Assembly (NCBI RefSeq): GCF_002742625.1
Contig: NZ_PEBF01000001.1
Span: 5,084,001-5,148,000 of the forward strand
Length of the DNA stretch: 64,000 nt
Source: Caulobacter sp. FWC2
Lineage (GTDB): Bacteria > Pseudomonadota > Alphaproteobacteria > Caulobacterales > Caulobacteraceae
Reading direction: 5' to 3'
Of this stretch, positions 27,957-36,813 are shown in pieces. The position numbers and the translations under genes are program-made. The notes below the pieces were generated by a model. It ran no database searches. It was not told where the DNA came from and was given only the letters and a program-made list of their open reading frames with translations. Numbering within the stretch: position 1 is the first letter of the stretch; each line of letters starts with the position of its first letter.

Positions 27957-29441
27957 TCAGCCGCGCAGCTTACGCGTGATCACTTCCAGGTCGTGGTTCA
28001 GGGTGCTGTCCTCGGCGCGCAGGGCCTCGATACGGCGCACGGCGTGGAGCACCGTGGTGTGGTCGCGACCGCCGAAGCGACGGCCGATGTCCGGCAGCGA
28101 ACGGGTGGTCAGCTGTTTGGCCAGCCACATGGCGGCCTGACGCGGACGGGCGATGGCGCGGTTGCGGCGCTCCGACAGCAGATCGGCCTGCTTCATGCCG
28201 TAGTGCTCGGACGTCGCCTTCTGGATGTCGTCGATGGTGATGCGCTTCTCGCCCGACCGCAGGTGCGGACGCAGGATCGCCTGGACCTCGTCCAGCGTCA
28301 TGCGCGACAGGCCTTCGCCGGCGCGGGCCGACAGGGTGTTCAGCGCGCCTTCCAGCTCGCGGACGCTGTCGGTGAAACGGTCGGCCAGGAACTGCAGCAC
28401 GTCCGGACGCATGGTCGGCTCGAAGCCGTGGGCCACGGCCAGGGTCTGAATCTTACGTTCCAGGATGCCCAGGCGCAGATTGCGGTCAGCCGGCTCCAGG
28501 CCGCAGACCAGGCCCGCGGAAAGGTGCGAGCGCAGGTGAGCGTCCATCTCGGTCATGGCCGACGGCGGGCGGTCCGCCGAGAACACGACGCGGCCGCCTT
28601 CGCCGACCAGGGCGGTCAGGGTGTGGAACAGCTCTTCCTGGGTCGACTGCTTGCCGGCGATGAAATGCACGTCGTCGATGATCAGCAGGTCGGCGGCGCG
28701 CAGCTCTTCCTTGAAGGCCGCCGTCTGGCGATCCATCAGGGCGCGCACGAAGGTCGACAGGAAGCGCTCGGCGGTCAGATAGACCACGCGCTTTTCCGGC
28801 GCGTTGCGCATGGCTTCCCAGGCCAGGGCGTTCAGCAGGTGGGTCTTGCCGAACCCATAGGGGCCGTGGAACAGCACGGGATTGAAGTGGCCGTCGGCCC
28901 AGTTGGCGATCCGGCGCGCCACGGCGTGGGCGAACTCGTTGGCGGGACCCGGGACGAAGGTCTCGAAGGTGAAGCGCTCTTGCAGACCCTGGGTGCGGGT
29001 CGACTTGGTGATGGGCGCCATGATCGCCGGGGCGTCGGTCGACACCGGCAGGACGATCTCGATGGGTTCGGCGACCACGGCCTTCGGGGCGGCCTCGACA
29101 TAGGCGCCGCCGTTGCCAACCAGCGCCGCTTCGAACTCAAGGCGCGACTTCAGGTCGATGCGACGCCCGGTCGGGTCGTTGGCGGCCCACAGCTCGCCAA
29201 TGCGACGCCAGGCGCTACGACGGATCCAGTCACGGGCGATGCCCGTCGACGTGACCAGGACGACATCGCCGGCCGCGGCCTCGCGCAGAGCCGCAGGGGC
29301 GATCCATGACCCGAAGGCCGCATCGCCGAGCTCGCGTTTCAAAGCCACGCAAACCTTCAACCACACGCTCGTCGCCGGCTCTACCGCCGCCGCGATCGCT
29401 GTCGAGAAGTCCTGGCTGGCCACCCCGCCCTTCATCGTCAT
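27957..29441 (-). CDS. dnaA: chromosomal replication initiator protein DnaA
   Basis: 494-aa initiator AAA+ ATPase. N-terminal DnaB-interaction domain, then the AAA+ core with Walker A HGPYGFGKTHLLNAL and Walker B LLIIDDVHF, sensor II region, and the DNA-binding domain IV with the signature GGRDHTTVLHAVRRIE. I chose MTMKGGVASQDF at 29441 (a second ATG lies at 29435), matching the start of known Caulobacter DnaA; the longer frame to 29552 runs through the leader. Expression is probably controlled by a sigma70 promoter at 29606-29633, a leader of about 157 nt and CcrM sites upstream. Confidence 0.98.
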   Translation of the reverse strand: MTMKGGVASQDFSTAIAAAVEPATSVWLKVCVALKRELGDAAFGSWIAPAALREAAAGDVVLVTSTGIARDWIRRSAWRRIGELWAANDPTGRRIDLKSRLEFEAALVGNGGAYVEAAPKAVVAEPIEIVLPVSTDAPAIMAPITKSTRTQGLQERFTFETFVPGPANEFAHAVARRIANWADGHFNPVLFHGPYGFGKTHLLNALAWEAMRNAPEKRVVYLTAERFLSTFVRALMDRQTAAFKEELRAADLLIIDDVHFIAGKQSTQEELFHTLTALVGEGGRVVFSADRPPSAMTEMDAHLRSHLSAGLVCGLEPADRNLRLGILERKIQTLAVAHGFEPTMRPDVLQFLADRFTDSVRELEGALNTLSARAGEGLSRMTLDEVQAILRPHLRSGEKRITIDDIQKATSEHYGMKQADLLSERRNRAIARPRQAAMWLAKQLTTRSLPDIGRRFGGRDHTTVLHAVRRIEALRAEDSTLNHDLEVITRKLRG

Positions 29442-29605
29442 TCGTCCACCGCCTCGCACAAAAACAACCGCCGCTACCATTCCTGCCGCCCGCCCCCCAT
29501 GGCGTACGGCCGGTTCACTCAACGCACACAGGTTCTTACCCGGCGAACGCAATGGGTCCGCCGCCGCCTCGTTTTTTCCAAGACTGGAGAAGCGCTGAGA
29601 CGCTT

Positions 29606-29633
29606 AAACTAGCTACCGGAGGGGGCCGGTCAA
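29606..29633 (-). promoter_or_regulatory. predicted dnaA promoter (sigma70/sigma73 type)
   Basis: TTGACCG (29627-29633) and GCTAGTTT (29606-29613) on the minus strand with 13 nt between them fit the Caulobacter housekeeping pattern TTGACGS-N10-14-GCTANAWC. The start site would be near 29599, giving a leader of about 157 nt, close to what I recall for C. crescentus dnaA. Confidence 0.65.
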
Positions 29634-29764
29634 ACGGAAAACTTGCGTCCGAGTTCGGATATTTCTGTTGACTCGCGAGAGCCCCTCGCCCGGCAAGGGA
29701 ATAGCTAAGACAGCTGCTCAGATCACAGATTGCTACGGCAGGAATAGAGCATTGGATTCAAAGC

Positions 29765-29796
29765 AAAAGCCGACCAGGCGGACCTGATCGGCTTTT
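29765..29796 (-). terminator. rho-independent terminator of rpsT
   Basis: AAAAGCCGA (29765-29773) and TCGGCTTTT (29788-29796) are perfect 9-bp arms with an inner CAGG/CCTG pair. The run of T at the stem base serves as U-tract on either strand. Confidence 0.8.
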
Positions 29797-29816
29797 GTAA
29801 ATACTTGAAATCATTA

Positions 29817-29833
29817 GACGAACGTCGTTCGTC
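29817..29833 (-). terminator. hairpin immediately after rpsT
   Basis: GACGAACG-T-CGTTCGTC, perfect 8-bp arms around a single base, 11 bp after the rpsT stop and ahead of the main terminator. It may protect the 3' end of the mRNA. Confidence 0.5.
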
Positions 29834-29844
29834 CAGAAGTTGGA

Positions 29845-30120
29845 CTAGGCCGCGGCCTTATCCAGCTTCTTCAGGCGCGCGGCCAGGCGCGACACCTTGC
29901 GCGAGCCCGTGTTGGGGTGAACCACGCCCTTCGAAACCGCGCGCATCAGCTCCGATTGAGCTTCCACGAAAGCGGCCTTGGCGACGGCCACATCGCCCTT
30001 TGCGATGGCGTCTTCGAACTTGCGCAGGAAGGTGCGCACGCGCGAGCGACGAGCGGTGTTGACTTCGGTGCGGCGAGCGATCTTGCGGATCGCTTTCTTG
30101 GCGCCGGGATTATTGGCCAT
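29845..30120 (-). CDS. rpsT: 30S ribosomal protein S20
   Basis: 91-aa S20, which binds 16S rRNA early in assembly. It has the typical basic start [17 protein letters not shown], then [16 protein letters not shown], and [20 protein letters not shown] near the end. It is transcribed toward dnaA, from a clear sigma70 promoter (30185-30213), and ends in tandem hairpins. Confidence 0.98.
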   Translation of the reverse strand: MANNPGAKKAIRKIARRTEVNTARRSRVRTFLRKFEDAIAKGDVAVAKAAFVEAQSELMRAVSKGVVHPNTGSRKVSRLAARLKKLDKAAA

Positions 30121-30184
30121 TAGGTCGGACCTTCAAACGGACAGCCACGCGGGCGGCCGCGAAGCAGGGAAAATAGAGCGCGCG

Positions 30185-30213
30185 GATATACGGGAAGCGC
30201 TGGCCGGGGTCAA
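30185..30213 (-). promoter_or_regulatory. predicted sigma70 promoter of rpsT
   Basis: TTGACC (30208-30213) and TATATC (30185-30190) on the minus strand, separated by exactly 17 bp. Transcription would start near 30178, about 58 nt before the ATG. Confidence 0.75.
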
Positions 30214-30327
30214 CGGTCCACAGGCGGATTCCTGCGGGCGATCCCGACGCAATCGTTTCACAAGCGTGACAGCCGGAACTGGAACCCGGGTCCGGCGACG
30301 CTCATGCGGAAAAGGACAAGCGACGGA

Positions 30328-31116
30328 TCACGCGCCCTTGAATGTCGGCTTTCGTTTTTCGACGAAGGCGGCCATGCCTTCTTTCTGATCTTCGAAGGCG
30401 AACAGCGAGTGAAACAGGCGCCGCTCCAGCGCCACGCCTGTTGTCAGGGTCGTCTCATAGGCGGCCTCGACCAGCTCCTTGTTCATGGCCACGGCGAGCG
30501 GCGATTGGGCGGCGATCTTGGCGGCGACCGCCAGGACCTCGTCGATGAGCGTGTCGGCTGGGAAGATCCGCGACACCAGGCCCGAGCGCTCGGCCTCTTC
30601 AGCGCCCATCATCCGGCCGGTCAGGATCATGTCCATGGCCTTGGACTTGCCGACGAAACGGGTCAGGCGCTGGGTGCCGCCGATGCCGGGCGCGACGCCC
30701 AGGGTGATCTCGGGCTGGCCGAACTTGGCGGTGTCGGCCGCCAGGATGAAGTCGCACATCATGGCCAGCTCGCAGCCACCGCCCAAGGCGTAGCCGGCGA
30801 CGGCGGCGATGATCGGCTTGCGGCACTGCTCGACCGCGCGGGCCCCGGCGGTGAAGAAGTCGGCCTTGAACATCTGGGCGTAGGTCTTGTCCGACATCTC
30901 CTTGATGTCTGCGCCGGCGGCGAAGGCCTTGGCCGAGCCGGTCAGCACGATGCAGCCCACATTATCGTCGGCCTCGGCTACCGCCAGCGCCTGCGCCAGC
31001 TCGCCCAGCAGCTGGGTGTTGAGGGCGTTCAGAGCCTCGGGCCGGTTCAGCCGGATCAGGACGACGCCGGGCGCGCTGTCCGGGGTTTCGACGATCAGGG
31101 TCTGGTGCTCGGCCAT
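30328..31116 (-). CDS. enoyl-CoA hydratase
   Basis: 262-aa crotonase-fold enzyme hydrating trans-2-enoyl-CoA in beta-oxidation. The oxyanion segment [10 protein letters not shown] and the [21 protein letters not shown] block, with the two catalytic glutamates (in CELAM and QPEITLG), are intact, pointing to a true hydratase and not only to a crotonase fold. AGGAG lies 7 nt upstream of the ATG. It is monocistronic, upstream of rpsT on the same strand, and no other beta-oxidation gene is near. Confidence 0.93.
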   Translation of the reverse strand: MAEHQTLIVETPDSAPGVVLIRLNRPEALNALNTQLLGELAQALAVAEADDNVGCIVLTGSAKAFAAGADIKEMSDKTYAQMFKADFFTAGARAVEQCRKPIIAAVAGYALGGGCELAMMCDFILAADTAKFGQPEITLGVAPGIGGTQRLTRFVGKSKAMDMILTGRMMGAEEAERSGLVSRIFPADTLIDEVLAVAAKIAAQSPLAVAMNKELVEAAYETTLTTGVALERRLFHSLFAFEDQKEGMAAFVEKRKPTFKGA

Positions 31117-31295
31117 CGCGGGTCTCCTGTTTGAACGCTGCAGTTATAGAGAGGAGGACGGCGTTGGGGAGCCCTTTAGGCGGCCGGCTCATGACTCTTG
31201 ACCACCTCCTCCGATTTAGGCCAGACGTTGGCTCAATTTCGAGTGGCGTCGCAGCTTTGCATCTTTCCGCGCGCTTCTGGGCAAGGGGTTTCGGC

Positions 31296-33440
31296 ATGGG
31301 CGTCTTCACCGGTACGTCGGGCAACGACACGATCGACGGCAGCCCCGTCAACGACACGCTGATCGGGCTCGAGGGCGATGACATCCTCCGGGGCGGCCAA
31401 GGCCACGATATCCTCGAGGGCGGTCCCGGCGATGATCTGCTGGATGGCGGAACGGGCTCCAACACCGCCGACTACACCCACGCTACAAGCGGGGTGACGG
31501 TTGACCTGACCCTCACCGGTCCACAATTCACGGGCGGTGCAGGGACCGACACCCTGAAGTCTATCGGAAGGCTGCTAGGCTCCGCCTTCGCCGATCGGCT
31601 GACCGGGGACAACCTCTCGAACCGCCTCGTCGGAAACGGAGGCGATGACGTCCTGCGCGGCGGCGGTGGCGACGACGCGCTCTACGGCGGCCTGGGCGAC
31701 GACATCCTCGACGGCGGCGCCAATGGTCAGTGGGGCGACGAAGCCAGCTATGCCGATGCGACCAATGGCGTGACGGTCGATCTTTCGAAGTCCGGCCCCC
31801 AGGCGACCGGATGGGGAAACGACACCCTGATCGACATCGAAAGCGTTGACGGCTCAGCCTTCAACGACGTCCTCACCGGCAGCGTCGGCGCGGACACGTT
31901 GTACGGCAACAACGGCAACGACGTCCTGCGCGGCGGGGCCGGCGACGATGTCCTAGTGGGCGGCAATGGCGACGACATCGTCGATGGCGGCGATGGGTTC
32001 GACACGGTCAACTTCGGCCTCTTCAATTCCGGAGACTGGGCTTTCTCGGGCGCCACCGTGGACCTGTCCGTGGCCACCGCACAGGGCCCCGCCGGACAGC
32101 AGAAGACCTATACCAGCATCGAACGGGTAGTCGGTGGCGTCGGGGCCGACGTGCTCAAAGCGGGCGCGACCGGCGCTACGCTAGAAGGGTCTGACGGCGC
32201 GGACATCCTCTATGGCGGGGCCGGGGACGACATCCTCGACGGCGGCGACGGCGATGACACCTTCTATATTGGCGTCGGCGCCGACAAGGTGACCGGCGGC
32301 TTCGGGACCGACACGGTCCACTTCGTGGCGGGTGCAGCGGCCCTGAACCTGGACCTCAGCACCTTCAAGAACGGCCAATTCACCGCCGGCGGCCTTTCGA
32401 TCAAAGAGGTCGAGGCGATCGGCTCGATCACCGGCAGCGCCCAGAACGACAAGATCACGGTCGGAAACGCCTATCTTGGCTCGGTCACGATCTCGGGTGG
32501 GGCCGGCGATGACGTGCTGGTCGGCGGTGGCGGCGGCGACATCATCAGCGGCGGGGCGGGCGACGACACCATTGACGGCGGCGCCGGCAAGGACACCGTC
32601 CGCTATGCCGGGACGATCCAGGACTATCGAGTGGTCACCAGCGGCGACGGATCGATTACCGTGACCGACCTGCGCGCGGGGTCTCCCGACGGCGTCGACC
32701 ATCTGACCAGCATCGAGACCCTCGCCTTCGCGGCCACACCCTCAACCACGGAAGTCTCGGCGCGGGTGTCCAACATCCTGAGGCTGCCCGCAGGCGGCGC
32801 GGGCGAGACCTTGTCTCAGACCCTGTTCACCCAGTGGCAGGCCGGCCAACTGTCGGACGACCAGGTGACAAAGGCCATCGTCGATGCTGCCGACGCCACG
32901 ACCTCGGTGGCCTCGATGAGCTACCAGTTCTTCACGGGCAAGGTTCCCAGCCAGATCGGCGTCGACTTTCTGATCGCGCCGACGGGACCGAACGCCACGA
33001 ACCTCAACAGCGCTTACTACGCCAAGTTCGACGTCGTGAACCGCTACATCAACTTCGCGGTGAACCTGGGCAAGAACGGTGAGGGCGCCGACAATTTCCT
33101 CGGCGGATACCGGTACCTGTCGCTGTTCGACGCGACCAAGAAGGCCTATGCGGCGATCTTCGGCGGGACGCCCAGCGACACCAAGGTCCATAGCTTGATC
33201 GACACGCGCGTGGACTATCTCGCCTATTACGGCGGCGACGGGCCAGAGGGCATGGGGACCAAGGCGGCGATGGTAGGCTTTCTGCTGGCGGCGGCGGCTA
33301 CCGAGAACCTGGGCGTGATGGCCCGCTCGAACGACGCCTGGCTGACCGACCTAGCCGACGGGTCCGCACCATACGCGGTCAACATCCTCGATCCGGCCGC
33401 CGGCTACTATAAGACCGAGTTCATCTTCGGCGGCGGCTAG
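31296..33440 (+). CDS. RTX calcium-binding protein with RsaA-like surface-anchor domain at its C-terminus
   Basis: 714-aa secreted protein. Residues 4 to about 480 contain five blocks of RTX nonapeptides (GGxGxDxLx, e.g. GGAGDDVLVGGNGDDIVDGG) separated by beta-rich spacers, the calcium-dependent rolls typical of type I-secreted proteins. From about residue 486 a different domain begins; SYQFFTG (542-548), DFLIAPTG, NLNSAYYAKF, NRYINFAVNLG and the LTDLADGSAPYAVN end closely parallel the N-terminal domain of the Caulobacter S-layer protein RsaA, which holds RsaA on LPS. The start at 31296 has AAGGGG 7 nt upstream. It is inserted in opposite direction between two minus-strand housekeeping genes and ends 1 bp from mutM. 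No transporter is adjacent. Host-surface or biofilm roles are speculation. Confidence 0.88.
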   Translation: MGVFTGTSGNDTIDGSPVNDTLIGLEGDDILRGGQGHDILEGGPGDDLLDGGTGSNTADYTHATSGVTVDLTLTGPQFTGGAGTDTLKSIGRLLGSAFADRLTGDNLSNRLVGNGGDDVLRGGGGDDALYGGLGDDILDGGANGQWGDEASYADATNGVTVDLSKSGPQATGWGNDTLIDIESVDGSAFNDVLTGSVGADTLYGNNGNDVLRGGAGDDVLVGGNGDDIVDGGDGFDTVNFGLFNSGDWAFSGATVDLSVATAQGPAGQQKTYTSIERVVGGVGADVLKAGATGATLEGSDGADILYGGAGDDILDGGDGDDTFYIGVGADKVTGGFGTDTVHFVAGAAALNLDLSTFKNGQFTAGGLSIKEVEAIGSITGSAQNDKITVGNAYLGSVTISGGAGDDVLVGGGGGDIISGGAGDDTIDGGAGKDTVRYAGTIQDYRVVTSGDGSITVTDLRAGSPDGVDHLTSIETLAFAATPSTTEVSARVSNILRLPAGGAGETLSQTLFTQWQAGQLSDDQVTKAIVDAADATTSVASMSYQFFTGKVPSQIGVDFLIAPTGPNATNLNSAYYAKFDVVNRYINFAVNLGKNGEGADNFLGGYRYLSLFDATKKAYAAIFGGTPSDTKVHSLIDTRVDYLAYYGGDGPEGMGTKAAMVGFLLAAAATENLGVMARSNDAWLTDLADGSAPYAVNILDPAAGYYKTEFIFGGG

Positions 33441-33441
33441 C

Positions 33442-34305
33442 TCATACTTGGCAGACCGGACAGAAGAAGGTCGACCTCCCCGCCTGGACCTGGCGGGCGA
33501 TGACGCCCTGGCAGCCCGGCGTCGGGCACGGCTCGCCCTCCCGGTCATAGACGCGGAAGCGGTGCTGGAAGTAGCCCAGCGCGCCGTCGGCGGCGGCGAA
33601 GTCCTTCAGGGTCGAGCCGCCGACCTCGACGGCCTCGGCCAGCACCTCCTTGATCGCCGTGGTCAGCGGGCCGAGCCGTTTCTTCGCGATCCCGCCCGAC
33701 GGATTGAACGGCGAGATGCGCGACCGGTGCAGCGCCTCACAGACATAGATATTGCCCAGGCCCGCGACGGTGCGCTGATCCAGCAGCAGGGTCTTGGGTC
33801 CCTGCTTGCGGTTGGCGAAGACCTTTTCCAGCGTCTTGGCGTCAAAGCCTTCGCCCAGCGGCTCGGGTCCCATGGTCGCGAACCAGGGATGATGGCCGAC
33901 GCGATCGGTGGGGATCAGGTCCATGAAACCGAACCGGCGCGGGTCGTAATAGGTGACCGTCGCGCCCTCTTCGGTCTCGAAGACGACGTGGGCGTGCTTG
34001 TCGTCCGGCGTGACCTCGCGGGCGAAGTCGCCGGGGCGCACGGTTCCTTCAGGCGCGGCGATCTCGAAGCGGCCGGTCATGCCTAGATGCATCACCAGGG
34101 TGTCGCCCCGGTCCAGCGGGGCCAGGATATATTTGGCGCGGCGATCAAGACGCAGGATCTTCGCGCCGGTCAGCCGCTGGACGAAGCCCTCCGGCAGCGG
34201 AAAGCGCAGGTCAGGCCGGTTGGCGCGAACACGGGACAGGCGCGCGCCGGACAGGACAGGCTCGAGACCACGTCGCACGGTCTCGACTTCGGGCAATTCG
34301 GGCAA
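33442..34305 (-). CDS. mutM: formamidopyrimidine-DNA glycosylase (Fpg)
   Basis: 287-aa base-excision glycosylase/AP lyase for 8-oxoguanine and Fapy lesions. The catalytic N-terminus is MPELPEVETVRRGL (Pro2 nucleophile, Glu3). The helix-two-turn-helix segment GLGNIYVCEALHRSRISP and the C-terminal zinc finger CPTPGCQGVIARQ...FFCPVC are intact. Its stop lies 1 bp from the RTX gene stop. It is divergent from ubiE over an 85-bp region that must hold both promoters. Confidence 0.97.
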   Translation of the reverse strand: MPELPEVETVRRGLEPVLSGARLSRVRANRPDLRFPLPEGFVQRLTGAKILRLDRRAKYILAPLDRGDTLVMHLGMTGRFEIAAPEGTVRPGDFAREVTPDDKHAHVVFETEEGATVTYYDPRRFGFMDLIPTDRVGHHPWFATMGPEPLGEGFDAKTLEKVFANRKQGPKTLLLDQRTVAGLGNIYVCEALHRSRISPFNPSGGIAKKRLGPLTTAIKEVLAEAVEVGGSTLKDFAAADGALGYFQHRFRVYDREGEPCPTPGCQGVIARQVQAGRSTFFCPVCQV

Positions 34306-34390
34306 GGATCATTCCTTAAGGCGATGACGCGGCGCGAGGCGCAAGCTAATAGCGGACGTTCATATAGTAAGAGCGCGGCCCAAGGACGTC

Positions 34391-35149
34391 ATGAGCAACA
34401 CCTCCGCCAGCTTCGGTTTCAAGGATGTCGACGCCTCGCTGAAGGCCGGGATGGTGCGCGGCGTGTTCGACCGCGTCGCCAAGAACTACGACATCATGAA
34501 CGACCTGATGAGCGGCGGCGTGCACCGGCTCTGGAAGGACGCCGTGGCCGCGCGCCTCAACCCGCAGCCCGGCGAGGTCATCATCGACTGCGCCGGCGGC
34601 ACCGGCGACATGGCCCGCCGCTTCGCCAAGATGGCCCGAAGCGCCCAGGAGCGGCGCGGCGGCCCCGACGCGACGATCAACATCGTCGACTACAATGCCG
34701 AGATGATCATGGCCGGCATCGAGCGCGGCGGCGAACCGGAGATCACCTGGACCGTCGGCGACGCCCAACGCCTGCCCCTGCCGGACAACTACGCCAACGC
34801 CTATGTGATCTCGTTCGGCATCCGCAACGTCACCGACATCGACGCGGCCTTGCGCGAGGCGCGCCGGGTGTTGAAGCCGGGCGGCCGCTTCCTGTGCCTG
34901 GAGTTCTCGCGGCCGGTGACCGAGGCGCTGGCCAAGGCGTATGACGCCTACAGCTTCAAGGTCATCCCGCAGGTCGGCGAGTGGGTCGCCAAGGATCGCG
35001 AGGCCTATCAGTACCTGGTCGAGAGCATCCGCCGCTTTCCCGATCAGCGGACCTTCGCCGGCATGATGGAAAACGCCGGCTTCAAGCGGGTAACCTTCAC
35101 CAACTTCACCGGCGGCGTCGCGGCCCTGCACCAGGGTTGGGCGCTCTGA
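34391..35149 (+). CDS. ubiE: ubiquinone/menaquinone C-methyltransferase UbiE
   Basis: 252-aa SAM-dependent methyltransferase that C-methylates the benzoquinol ring in ubiquinone synthesis. N-terminal [22 protein letters not shown] and the SAM motif [11 protein letters not shown] are diagnostic, as are SFGIRNVTD and the C-terminal [18 protein letters not shown] lies 5 nt before the ATG. It is followed 153 bp later by ubiB; a large inverted repeat occupies the gap. Confidence 0.97.
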   Translation: MSNTSASFGFKDVDASLKAGMVRGVFDRVAKNYDIMNDLMSGGVHRLWKDAVAARLNPQPGEVIIDCAGGTGDMARRFAKMARSAQERRGGPDATINIVDYNAEMIMAGIERGGEPEITWTVGDAQRLPLPDNYANAYVISFGIRNVTDIDAALREARRVLKPGGRFLCLEFSRPVTEALAKAYDAYSFKVIPQVGEWVAKDREAYQYLVESIRRFPDQRTFAGMMENAGFKRVTFTNFTGGVAALHQGWAL

Positions 35150-35176
35150 TTTGCTGATGGCGTTTTTTTCTCCCGA

Positions 35177-35274
35177 CTTCCCCGGCGAATGCCGGGGCCC
35201 AGATCATAGGGCTGAGCTGCGCCAGGTTTGGTCAGCGCTCAGGCTGTATCTGGATCCCGGCATTCGCCGGGAAG
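35177..35274. repeat. 98-bp intergenic inverted-repeat element between ubiE and ubiB
   Basis: Outer arms 35177-35204 and 35248-35274 are inverted copies (CTTCCCCGGCGAATGCCGGG... and its counterpart) differing at about 3 positions; each arm is itself a hairpin (CCCCGGC-GAAT-GCCGGGG and CCCGGC-ATTC-GCCGGG). A second inner pair, GCTGAGC/GCTCAG, lies between. The structure is that of a REP-pair/MITE-like element; it may also terminate or attenuate ubiE transcripts. Confidence 0.75.
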
Positions 35275-35302
35275 ATCGGGGTGAAGGGAAGGGGCGCGCC
35301 AA

Positions 35303-36811
35303 GTGACAAACGTCTCCGCGCTCCTACGTCTGACCGGCGCGGGCTGGGCCCTGGTCCGGGCCGACGCCCTGATCCCGCGCGAGGTCGAGCCGCAATTGCC
35401 GCCGTCCGCCAAGCTGGCGGGCCGGCTGCTGCGCCTGTTCGCCGGCGGCGCGGCCAAGCGCGGCCGGCCAGGCGAGCGCTTGGCGCGGGTTCTGGAAAAG
35501 CAGGGTCCGGCGGCGATCAAGATGGGCCAGTTCCTGTCGACGCGGGCCGACATCTTCGGGACCGCCTTCGCCGAGGACCTCTCGCACCTGAAGGATCGCC
35601 TGGCGCCGTTCCCGCTGGAAACAGCCAAGGCCGAGATCGTCCGCAATCTCGGCAAGCCGCTGAGCGAGGTCTACCTTGAGATCGGTGAGCCGGTCGCCGC
35701 CGCCTCCCTGGCGCAGGCCCATCCGGCCACCCTGCTCGACGGCCGCAAGGTCGCGGTGAAGGTGCTGCGTCCCGGTGTCGAGCGCCAGGTCGCCCAGGAC
35801 AGCGCCGTGCTGCGCCTGGCCGCGCGCCTGGCCGAGAAACTGGCTCCCGCCGCGCGCCGCCTGCGCCCGACCGAATTCGTCGAGGTGGTGATCCGGTCGC
35901 TGGACCTGGAGATGGACCTGCGCTTCGAGGCCGCCGGCTGCGCCGAGCTGGGCGAGGCCATGACGGTCGATCCCTATATGCGCGCGCCGCTGGTCTGCTG
36001 GGAAGGCGTCGGCAAGCGGGTCCTGACCCTGACCTGGGCCGAAGGAACGCCCCTGTCCGACGCCGCCGCGCTCGCGCTGCCGGGTCTGGACCGCAAGGCC
36101 CTAGCCGAGAACGTCACGCGCGGCTTTCTCGCCCAGGCCCTGGACCATGGCCTGTTCCACGCCGACCTGCACGAGGGCAACCTGTTCGTCGCCGCGCCGG
36201 CCGAGGTGGTCGCCGTCGACTACGGCATCGTCGGCCGCCTGGGTCCTGGCGAGCGGCGCTACCTGGCCGAAATCCTATACGGTTTCCTGAACCGCGACTA
36301 TGCGCGGATCGCCAAGATCCATTTCGACGCCGGCTATGTCCCCGCCCATCAGGACATGGACGCCTTCGCCCAAGCCCTGCGCGCCGTCGGCGAGCCCGTT
36401 TTCGGACGCAACGCCCGCGAGGTCTCGATGGGGCGGCTGCTGGCGCAGCTGTTCGAAATCACCGCCCTGTTCGACATGGCCCTGCGGCCAGAGCTGGTGC
36501 TTCTGCAGAAGACCATGGTCACCGTCGAGGGCGTGGCCCGCCGCATCGACCCGACCCACGACCTGTGGGCCGCCGCCGACCCGGTGGTGCGCCGCTGGAT
36601 CGGCCGCGAGCTCTCGCCCGCCGCCAAGGCCCGCGACTTCGCCGAGGAAGCCCTGCGCGCCATCCGCGCCCTGGCCCGCCTGGCCGAAGCCCCGCCGGCT
36701 GCGGTCCCGGCCAAGGTCGAGCGCGACCAGACCTGGCCCCTGCTATGGTTCCTGGTCGGCGCGGCGACGGCCGGCGCGGCGTTCGTGACGGGCCTGCTGC
36801 TGGCGCGGTAG
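35303..36811 (+). CDS. ubiB: ubiquinone biosynthesis atypical kinase UbiB
   Basis: 502-aa ABC1/ADCK-family protein needed for coenzyme Q synthesis. It has the family-specific KxGQ motif in AAIKMGQFLSTRADIFG, the ATP-binding lysine in VAVKVLRPGV, the catalytic Asp in LFHADLHEGNLFV and the DYGIVGRLG metal-binding motif. Two C-terminal membrane segments (WPLLWFLVGAATAGAAF and VTGLLLAR) anchor it. The start is GTG at 35303, preceded by AAGGGAAGGGG. It pairs with ubiE in one pathway. Confidence 0.95.
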   Translation: MTNVSALLRLTGAGWALVRADALIPREVEPQLPPSAKLAGRLLRLFAGGAAKRGRPGERLARVLEKQGPAAIKMGQFLSTRADIFGTAFAEDLSHLKDRLAPFPLETAKAEIVRNLGKPLSEVYLEIGEPVAAASLAQAHPATLLDGRKVAVKVLRPGVERQVAQDSAVLRLAARLAEKLAPAARRLRPTEFVEVVIRSLDLEMDLRFEAAGCAELGEAMTVDPYMRAPLVCWEGVGKRVLTLTWAEGTPLSDAAALALPGLDRKALAENVTRGFLAQALDHGLFHADLHEGNLFVAAPAEVVAVDYGIVGRLGPGERRYLAEILYGFLNRDYARIAKIHFDAGYVPAHQDMDAFAQALRAVGEPVFGRNAREVSMGRLLAQLFEITALFDMALRPELVLLQKTMVTVEGVARRIDPTHDLWAAADPVVRRWIGRELSPAAKARDFAEEALRAIRALARLAEAPPAAVPAKVERDQTWPLLWFLVGAATAGAAFVTGLLLAR

Positions 36812-36813
36812 GC

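Larger units (their letters stand above)
29442..29844. other. intergenic region dnaA-rpsT (dnaA promoter and leader)
   Basis: 403 bp without a gene. It holds, from the rpsT side, two hairpins (29817-29833 and 29765-29796), two GANTC sites for CcrM methylation (GATTC at 29755-29759, GACTC at 29670-29674), the dnaA promoter (29606-29633) and the dnaA 5' leader. I see no cluster of DnaA boxes or AT-rich unwinding region here. Confidence 0.65.

Noticed and set aside
29442..29552. Longer dnaA reading starting at 29552
   Set aside because: It runs through the predicted leader; the Caulobacter DnaA start MTMKGG matches 29441.
27957..30327. Replication origin (Cori) near dnaA
   Set aside because: No cluster of DnaA boxes, no AT-rich unwinding region and no CtrA boxes in the gaps around dnaA and rpsT; the origin should lie outside.
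31330..32610. Tandem short repeats resembling an array
   Set aside because: These are the codons of RTX nonapeptides, not a CRISPR or satellite: repeats are 27 bp in phase with the frame and degenerate.
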